5,179 bases of DNA from Alphaproteobacteria bacterium HGW-Alphaproteobacteria-13 (GTDB taxonomy: Bacteria > Pseudomonadota > Alphaproteobacteria > Sphingomonadales > Sphingomonadaceae): contig PHEM01000239.1 in the NCBI GenBank assembly GCA_002842935.1, positions 1 through 5,179 of the forward strand, given 5' to 3'. Shown one piece after another: positions 1-5,179 of this stretch. Position 1 is the stretch's first letter. Each line of letters begins with the position of its first letter. The notes under the pieces are model-generated. The model had not been told where the DNA came from and searched no databases. It worked only from the letters and a program-made list of their open reading frames with translations. Both the position numbers and the translations under genes were made by a program.

Positions 1-85
1 ATCCAGCCTGCAACCTATCCGCCTCGCCCAACACCATAGCAAACACCACGACGCCGAGCACCAAGGCCGATCACCAGTCATTCAT
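1..85 (-). pseudogene. 5' end of a divergent gene with an early in-frame stop; runs off the left edge
   Basis: On the minus strand a strong Shine-Dalgarno sequence, AAGGAG (plus 91-96), lies 5 nt before an ATG at 85-83. That frame reads M-N-D-W and then TGA (73-71). It continues open to the window edge as SALVLGVVVFAMVLGEADRL (70 to 11) and a few more residues. The part after the stop is strongly hydrophobic, like a membrane segment or signal anchor, and has GC-rich third codon positions, so it looks coded. A single TGG-to-TGA change at codon 5 would explain the pattern. Alternatives are a start at the TTG at 64-62, or the ATG at 81-79, whose frame is also open but gives an unnatural Cys/Trp-rich peptide. 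Divergent placement next to a LysR gene is a classic arrangement for a regulator and its target. The family cannot be identified from about 25 residues. Confidence 0.35.
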
Positions 86-90
86 GCCAT

Positions 91-96
91 CTCCTT
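91..96 (-). promoter_or_regulatory. Shine-Dalgarno site of the divergent minus-strand gene
   Basis: The minus strand reads AAGGAG, followed 5 nt later by ATG (85-83) and 9 nt later by another ATG (81-79). It is the only strong ribosome-binding site in this short divergent gap and is the main evidence that translation leftward starts here. Confidence 0.45.
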
Positions 97-129
97 GTTC
101 ATCGGAGACAAAGATGCTTTTCTCTTTCG

Positions 130-1083
130 ATGAAGAAAACTGCCAGAAGTCGTAATCCGATTTCCGAAATCGGAAAGCATGGCGCGAGCCGCCTGCGCTG
201 GGACGATGCGCGGGTGTTCCTTGCCATCGCCCGCACCGGCTCATTGAGCGGAGCAGCGGCCCATCTCGGCACCGGCCTCGCCACCGTGTCGCGCCAGATC
301 GAGCGGCTGGAGGCAGCGCTGGGACTGATGCTGTTCACCCGACACCAGAGCGGATACCGCCTGACGGACGATGGCGAGGCCCTGCTGGAGCGCGCCGAAA
401 CGCTGGAGCAGGCGGCGGAGGCCTTTGCGGAAGGCTCGACGGCGCAGACGGGCGCGACAGGCCGCGTGCGGCTGGCGACGGCGGAAACGCTTGCCAGCCA
501 CTTCATCATCCCGGCGCTGCCGGGCCTGATGACGCGCTATCCCGACTTGACGCTGGAACTGGTGACGGATGTGCAAACCGTCAATCTGCATCGACGCGAT
601 GCCGATCTTGCGATCAGGATGGTGAAGCCGGAGCGTGGCAATGTCACGATGCGGCGGCTGGGAACGCTCGGCTTCGGCCTCTATGGCTCACGGGCCTATG
701 TCGAGACACGCCCGTCGAAGCCGAATGACATGCAGTTCGCTGGGGACCGCTTCATAGGCTGGTGCGAACCCTATGGCCATTTATCCACCGCGCAATGGCT
801 CGAACGAACGCTCCGCGGACGCGCGCCGGTGTTGGCGACCACAACCCTGACCGCCCAACTCCATGCCGCCATGGCGGGGCTTGGGCTGGCAGTGCTGCCG
901 CATTTTCTGGCGCGGCCGAACGATCTGATTTGTCTCCAGGACGATCTCGGTATCAATCAGGATATATGGATGGCGGTCCATTCCGACCTCGCCCAATCGC
1001 GCAGGGTTCGGGTGGTCATCGACTTCCTGACGGAATTGATCGGCTCGTCGCAAGCTGAACTGGCAACGGTTGGCCGTTCGTGA
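130..1083 (+). CDS. LysR-family transcriptional regulator
   Basis: This 317-residue protein is the usual size for LysR-type regulators (about 300), with a short extra N-terminal tail of about 22 residues. The winged helix-turn-helix covers about residues 24-83 (from WDDARVFLAIARTGSLSGAA), with the recognition helix around ATVSRQIERLE (51-61) and the wing at about 68-80. A linker helix follows at 84-105. The effector-binding, periplasmic-binding-like domain starts at GRVRLATAE (111-119) and includes the family-typical DADLAIRM (157-164) and GLGLAVLPHF (250-259). It should act as a cytoplasmic DNA-binding oligomer responding to a small molecule, which the sequence does not identify. No strong Shine-Dalgarno sequence precedes ATG 130; a GGAGA at 104-108 is too far upstream. 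No in-frame start lies between 130 and the HTH, so 130 is kept. The divergent gene on its left is the natural candidate target. It ends at TGA 1081-1083 and seems intact. Confidence 0.9.
   Translation: MKKTARSRNPISEIGKHGASRLRWDDARVFLAIARTGSLSGAAAHLGTGLATVSRQIERLEAALGLMLFTRHQSGYRLTDDGEALLERAETLEQAAEAFAEGSTAQTGATGRVRLATAETLASHFIIPALPGLMTRYPDLTLELVTDVQTVNLHRRDADLAIRMVKPERGNVTMRRLGTLGFGLYGSRAYVETRPSKPNDMQFAGDRFIGWCEPYGHLSTAQWLERTLRGRAPVLATTTLTAQLHAAMAGLGLAVLPHFLARPNDLICLQDDLGINQDIWMAVHSDLAQSRRVRVVIDFLTELIGSSQAELATVGRS
156..174. promoter_or_regulatory. Perfect 19-bp palindrome, candidate LysR operator
   Basis: TCCGATTTCCGAAATCGGA is a perfect inverted repeat with 9-bp arms and a one-base centre (C165). 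It lies inside codons 9-15 of the LysR gene and about 70 bp upstream of the divergent ATG at 85. LysR-type proteins commonly bind dyads about this far upstream of a divergent target and also autoregulate. The dyad does not fit the classical T-N11-A spacing at its centre, so assignment to this LysR is inference. Confidence 0.35.
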
Positions 1084-1160
1084 TCCTAGTCCACGCTGCT
1101 GTCTCCAACCACGCCCGGCAAAGCTGACGCTATGCGGCTTGTGCATCGCTCCTGCTTTCT

Positions 1161-1184
1161 CGCCGTTCCCGATCGGCGGCTTTC
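1161..1184 (+). terminator. Weak terminator-like hairpin downstream of the LysR gene
   Basis: CGCCG (1161-1165) and CGGCG (1174-1178) can form a 5-bp GC stem with an 8-nt loop, followed by GCTTTCT rather than a clean U-run. It lies about 80 bp after the LysR stop. The short stem and poor T-tract make it only a candidate. Confidence 0.22.
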
Positions 1185-1284
1185 TGGGATTTTGGGCGTT
1201 GGAAGTGGATAGGACGTGTAAGGCAAGATTAAAGGTCGATCTCCTTGGAGAGATCAAGTCATTGTCTTCACGCCATTATTTCAC

Positions 1285-1313
1285 GAGACAGGCGAGCGGA
1301 TCAGAGAGACAGG
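1285..1313. repeat. Two direct copies of GAGACAGG, 21 bp apart, also matched in the tRNA-Pro gene
   Basis: GAGACAGG occurs at 1285-1292 and 1306-1313. The second copy, extended by one base to GAGACAGGA (1306-1314), is also found in the same orientation at 3738-3746, in the acceptor/T-stem part of the tRNA-Pro gene. Short shared cores are normal for serine recombinase attachment sites, so 1306-1314 and 3738-3746 could mark the two ends of an element. A 9-base match found by eye can easily be chance. Confidence 0.2.
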
Positions 1314-1419
1314 AGCAGCTAAGTATCTGATAATGTTGATGTCGTCACGAGACTCGTTGATTAGCCGCCAACTACAGGGAGGAGGCCGAGACTCAAAGCG
1401 ATGACCCCGATGCCTCACA

Positions 1420-1447
1420 TTGACAAATTAGATAGCGATGCTATCAT
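1420..1447 (+). promoter_or_regulatory. Sigma-70-type promoter of the antitoxin-toxin-recombinase operon
   Basis: A perfect -35 box TTGACA (1420-1425) is followed after 16 bp by TATCAT (1442-1447), which matches the TATAAT -10 box at 5 of 6 positions. Transcription would start near 1454, giving a leader of about 20 nt before the ATG at 1476. This is the best promoter in the window, and it rules against the upstream in-frame ATG at 1401 as the antitoxin start. Confidence 0.65.
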
Positions 1448-1457
1448 CGTTATCTCA
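1428..1457. promoter_or_regulatory. Inverted repeat over the promoter, candidate autorepression operator
   Basis: TTAGATAGCGATG (1428-1440) faces CATCGTTATCTCA (1445-1457) across a 4-bp centre, matching at 11 of 13 positions. A perfect smaller repeat, GATAGC-GAT-GCTATC, lies at 1431-1445. The repeat spans the promoter spacer, the -10 box and the probable start point, so a bound protein would block RNA polymerase. Ribbon-helix-helix antitoxins of the FitA/VapB type, alone or with their toxin, bind such repeats over their own promoter. That this antitoxin binds here is inference. Confidence 0.55.
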
Positions 1458-1475
1458 TTATTGTTGAGGTTCGAG

Positions 1476-1712
1476 ATGAGCGCGCTCCACGTTCGTAATG
1501 TCGATGACGATCTGATTTTTCGCTTGAAGCAGCGCGCGGCGCGGCATGGTCGTTCGATCGAGGCCGAGCATCGCGAGATATTGCGACAGGCACTTTCGGC
1601 CGAGATCGAAACGTCCTTTGCCGATCTGGCGGCAGAGTTGCGCGCGCTCACCGCGAAGCGGCGGCAAACGCCATCGGAAATCCTGCTACGCGAAGGCCGG
1701 GAAGAACGGTGA
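1476..1712 (+). CDS. FitA-like ribbon-helix-helix antitoxin
   Basis: This 78-residue protein has the layout of a FitA/VapB-type antitoxin. The N-terminal beta strand SALHVRNV (2-9) would pair with a second subunit to form the DNA-binding ribbon. Two helices follow (about 11-24 and 28-41), including the typical GRSIEAEHREILRQAL (25-40). The C-terminal part (45-78, ending SEILLREGREER) would wrap around the toxin and block its active site. The start at ATG 1476 is preferred because GAGG (1466-1469) lies 6 nt upstream, the ribbon strand begins immediately after it, and the promoter at 1420-1447 lies between it and the other in-frame ATG (1401), whose extra 25 residues do not belong to the fold. 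The stop overlaps the toxin's GTG start (GTGA), implying coupled translation. Proposed role: neutralise the toxin and repress the operon as a dimer. Confidence 0.88.
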   Translation: MSALHVRNVDDDLIFRLKQRAARHGRSIEAEHREILRQALSAEIETSFADLAAELRALTAKRRQTPSEILLREGREER

Positions 1713-2155
1713 CGCGGCTGGTCGTAGATGCCAGCGTTGCCGTCAAATGGGTGGTAACGGAGGACGGAACAGCGGAAGCGGTTTCGCTTCTATCGGTTCG
1801 TCCGCTGGCAGCGCCGGACCTGCTGATTGCCGAGTGCGCCAACATTCTCTGGAAGAAGGTCGCACGCGCCGAGTTGACTCCGGAGGAAGGCTTGCTTGCG
1901 GCTCGCCTTCTCCAGCGATCCGAAGTCGAGCTTTACCCCATGCGCGCCTTGCTGGAGCCAGCGGCGCGCCTTGCCATGGACCTCGACCACCCCGCCTATG
2001 ATTGTGTGTATCTGGCGCTGGCGCTGGAAAACGGTTGGCGCTTCGTGACCGCCGATATGCGGCTGGTCGGCAAAGTGCGCCAATCATCGAGTCTTGCAGG
2101 GGATGCGATCCTTTCCCTTGCGGAAGTAACGGCCAGCAATGGAGAGCGGCACTAG
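1709..2155 (+). CDS. vapC: PIN-domain ribonuclease toxin, VapC family
   Basis: This 148-residue single-domain protein is slightly longer than the typical 130-140 of VapC toxins. The four acidic residues that hold the metal in PIN nucleases are all visible: D7 in LVVDASVAVKW, E42 in LIAECANILW, D98 in YDCVYLALA and D116 in FVTADMRL. It should therefore be a magnesium-dependent endoribonuclease; known VapC proteins cut tRNA or rRNA, but the target here is unknown. The GTG start overlaps the antitoxin stop by 4 bp, the usual arrangement for coupling toxin synthesis to antitoxin synthesis. No truncation is seen. The stop is 2 nt before the ribosome-binding site of the downstream recombinase, which makes the recombinase look like the third gene of this operon. 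Confidence 0.9.
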   Translation: MTRLVVDASVAVKWVVTEDGTAEAVSLLSVRPLAAPDLLIAECANILWKKVARAELTPEEGLLAARLLQRSEVELYPMRALLEPAARLAMDLDHPAYDCVYLALALENGWRFVTADMRLVGKVRQSSSLAGDAILSLAEVTASNGERH

Positions 2156-2157
2156 CC

Positions 2158-2173
2158 AAGGAGTATCGACATG
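2158..2173 (+). promoter_or_regulatory. Strong ribosome-binding site and ATG, out of frame with the recombinase
   Basis: AAGGAG (2158-2163) is followed after 7 nt by ATG (2171-2173), an ideal initiation site 2 nt after the toxin stop. Translation from it gives MAKAAKTKARQKR, a plausible basic N-terminus. It then runs in the wrong frame and ends at TGA 2402-2404, while the recombinase lies in the -1 frame. This points to a base lost between about 2174 and 2227. Confidence 0.6.
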
Positions 2174-2214
2174 GCGAAAGCAGCAAAGACGAAAGCCCGG
2201 CAGAAGCGCGTGAT

Positions 2215-3822
<1,608 letters not shown>

Positions 3823-3866
3823 ACGCGGCGGAAGGACAAGTCCACGCCTCTTGTGACGCGGGACGC

Positions 3867-5179
3867 CTATCCCGCCGCCGTCGCGATCAGCCGGGCATAG
3901 AAGTCGATCATGCGGCGGAAGCTGTCGAACGTCATATGCTCGTCAGTGCCGTGGATCATGCCTATTTCCTTCGCCGTCAGATGGATCGGCATGAAGCGAT
4001 AGATGTCGTCGGAAACCGGCTCCATGTTGCGGCTGTCGGTCCCCGCCACGACGAGATAGGGCGAGACGACGGCATCGGGCGCGTCGGCGCGCGCCGCCGC
4101 GACGACATATTTCCACCCCTGCGATTGCGTCGAGGACACGCGCGAGGGTTCGCGCGGCGGTTCGGCCCAGTCGATGTCGACAGCGGCGTCGCCCACAGCC
4201 TCCTTCGCGCGCGCGATGATGTCGGCGGAGCGATTCCAGGGCGCGATGCGATAGTTGATGAGCGCCGTCGCGCTTTGCGGCAGCACATTTTCCTTGGGGC
4301 TGCCTTGCAGCATCGTCGGCGCGATCGTGGTGTGGAAGGCCGCGGCCGAGGACGGCGAGGACGCAAGCTGCCGCTTGACGAGCGGTCCCATCAGCCACTG
4401 GTTGGCGACCGCGGTCTTAATCATCCCGCCCTTGTGTGCGGCGAACACGTCGATCATCGCCGCGCCGGGACCGCGCAGCTCGATCGGAAAAGGCTTTTCC
4501 GTGATCGCCAGCACGGCGCGCGCCAGCGTCGTCACGCCGGTTTCCTCGGGCGGCATGGAGCTGTGCCCGCCCGGCGCATTGGCCGTGACCCTGAGCGTGG
4601 CATAGCCTTTTTCGGCCACGCCGATCAGGATCGCCGGGCCGTCGATGACGGGTGCGTCGCGCAGCAGCACGGCGCCTTCGTCGAGCGTGAAGAGCGCGCG
4701 GACGCCTTTCGACTGGAGAAGGTCGGCCGCCGCCTTCGCGCCCGACCCGCCGACCTCCTCGTCATGACCGGAGACCAGATAGACGTCACGCGCCGGTTTG
4801 AAGCCTTGTTTCGCGAGCGCCTCGACGGCTTCGAACAGGCCGATCAGCGAGCCTTTGTCGTCGACCGTGCCCCGTCCCCATACCGCCTTTTCGGCGATGG
4901 TCCCGGCAAAGGGCGGATATTTCCAGTCGTCTTCGGTGCCGGGCGTGACGGGAACCACGTCCTGATGCGCCATCAGGATGATCGGCGCCTGCGACGGGTC
5001 GCTGCCGGCCCAGCGATAGACGAGCGTCCGATTGGGCAGCACCGTCCGCTCCATCGCCGCGTGAGTGGCCGGATAGGTCGCGGAGAGCCAGGCGTGGAGC
5101 CGGTCCCATTCGCCGGTCTCATTATCCGCCGCGTCCTGATGCGACACCGTGCGGATCTGCACGGCAGCGCTCAGGTGCG
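3867..5179 (-). CDS. M20-family zinc metallopeptidase (carboxypeptidase/aminoacylase type), N-terminus beyond the window
   Basis: Numbering from a GTG at 5162-5160 gives 431 residues, but the frame stays open to the edge and the residues before it (HLSAAV) continue the usual family opening LSxAVxxxTVS. The true start, perhaps with a signal peptide or membrane anchor, is therefore probably outside the window. Catalytic motifs of the co-catalytic two-zinc site are all present: AHQDVV (H66, D68), GRGTVDDKG (D101 bridging), SGHDEEVGG (E135 base, E136 ligand), LDEGA (D161) and IHGTDEH (H404). The GGHSS motif (198-202) lies in the inserted lid/dimerisation domain (about 185-300). The enzyme should remove an amino acid from a peptide or N-acyl amino acid; the yeast CPS1-like subgroup fits best, but the substrate is unknown. 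It ends at TAG (3869-3867), 60 nt upstream of tRNA-Pro on the same strand, and looks like ordinary chromosomal backbone. Confidence 0.92.
   Translation of the reverse strand, partial: HLSAAVQIRTVSHQDAADNETGEWDRLHAWLSATYPATHAAMERTVLPNRTLVYRWAGSDPSQAPIILMAHQDVVPVTPGTEDDWKYPPFAGTIAEKAVWGRGTVDDKGSLIGLFEAVEALAKQGFKPARDVYLVSGHDEEVGGSGAKAAADLLQSKGVRALFTLDEGAVLLRDAPVIDGPAILIGVAEKGYATLRVTANAPGGHSSMPPEETGVTTLARAVLAITEKPFPIELRGPGAAMIDVFAAHKGGMIKTAVANQWLMGPLVKRQLASSPSSAAAFHTTIAPTMLQGSPKENVLPQSATALINYRIAPWNRSADIIARAKEAVGDAAVDIDWAEPPREPSRVSSTQSQGWKYVVAAARADAPDAVVSPYLVVAGTDSRNMEPVSDDIYRFMPIHLTAKEIGMIHGTDEHMTFDSFRRMIDFYARLIATAAG

Larger units (their letters stand above)
1084..1419. other. Intergenic stretch without a supported gene
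   Basis: These 336 bp lie between the LysR stop and the toxin-antitoxin promoter. A plus-strand frame open from 1070 to 1330 starts inside the LysR gene, has no ribosome-binding site and has no family-like sequence, so it is not called. A second frame is open from 1222 to 1401 (about 60 codons) but has no start at its head. The stretch looks richer in A+T from about 1220 onward than the flanking genes. It holds a weak hairpin at 1161-1178, a 6-bp stem at 1238-1255, short direct repeats at 1281-1313 and 1345-1353, and a purine run resembling a strong Shine-Dalgarno sequence (AGGGAGGAGG, about 1376-1385) with no start codon at usable spacing. It could be decayed gene remnants or the left boundary of the integrated element. 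Confidence 0.5.

Noticed and set aside
1238..1255. GATCTC/GAGATC hairpin as a terminator
   Set aside because: It has only 6 bp of stem with a 6-nt loop and no T-run after it on either strand.
99..1257. Minus-strand open frames across the LysR gene
   Set aside because: They are shadows in GC-rich coding DNA, with Arg/Ala-rich sequence, no ribosome-binding sites and no family features.
1070..1330. Plus-strand open frame of 86 codons
   Set aside because: It starts inside the LysR gene, has no ribosome-binding site, and its sequence looks random with scattered Cys and Pro and no family resemblance.
1401..1475. Upstream ATG of the antitoxin frame at 1401
   Set aside because: The promoter and operator (1420-1457) lie downstream of it, and the added 25 residues are not part of the ribbon-helix-helix fold. 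ATG 1476 has a better-spaced ribosome-binding site.
2002..2214. Upstream extension of the recombinase frame to a TTG at 2002 (606 residues)
   Set aside because: The extension lies mostly inside the toxin gene in another frame, has no ribosome-binding site or family-like sequence, and precedes the normal N-terminus of the catalytic domain.
3834..3843. GGAC-AA-GTCC dyad between tRNA-Pro and the peptidase
   Set aside because: The arms are 4 bp with a 2-nt loop, too short to support a terminator or operator. No convincing separate tRNA promoter could be assigned in this gap either.

Overview
The window looks like GC-rich proteobacterial chromosome, most likely from an alphaproteobacterium. Protein style and codon use suggest a sphingomonad or similar, but this is inference; no rRNA or other taxonomic marker is present. 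It appears to be the junction between conserved chromosome on the right and a small integrated accessory segment on the left.

Layout. (1) Positions 1-96, minus strand: the apparent 5' end of a divergently transcribed gene whose best-looking frame has a TGA at codon 5. (2) 130-1083, plus: a LysR-family regulator. A perfect 19-bp palindrome lies inside its first codons, upstream of the divergent gene. (3) 1084-1419: an intergenic stretch with no convincing gene, holding a weak terminator-like hairpin and some short direct repeats. (4) 1420-2155, plus: a compact promoter/operator, then a FitA-like ribbon-helix-helix antitoxin and a PIN-domain (VapC-family) toxin overlapping by 4 bp. (5) 2158-3822, plus: a serine recombinase of the resolvase-recombinase-zinc-ribbon type, apparently the third gene of the same operon. 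Its best ribosome-binding site and ATG (2171) are out of frame with the recombinase, so a one-base deletion near the start is likely, or initiation has moved to GTG 2215. (6) 3730-3806, minus: tRNA-Pro(UGG), complete with an encoded CCA end. The recombinase frame runs antisense through the whole tRNA and stops just beyond it. (7) 3867 to the right edge, minus: an M20-family zinc metallopeptidase whose N-terminus is cut off by the window end.

How the parts fit. The simplest reading is a small mobile or formerly mobile element, with the toxin-antitoxin pair and the recombinase in one operon, lying against the 3' end of a tRNA-Pro gene in the chromosome. The antitoxin-toxin complex would normally repress its own promoter, so it would also control the recombinase. 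The left end of the element is not visible with certainty. LysR and the broken divergent gene may belong to the element or to neighbouring DNA. No CRISPR array, insertion sequence or known defence system beyond the toxin-antitoxin pair was seen.
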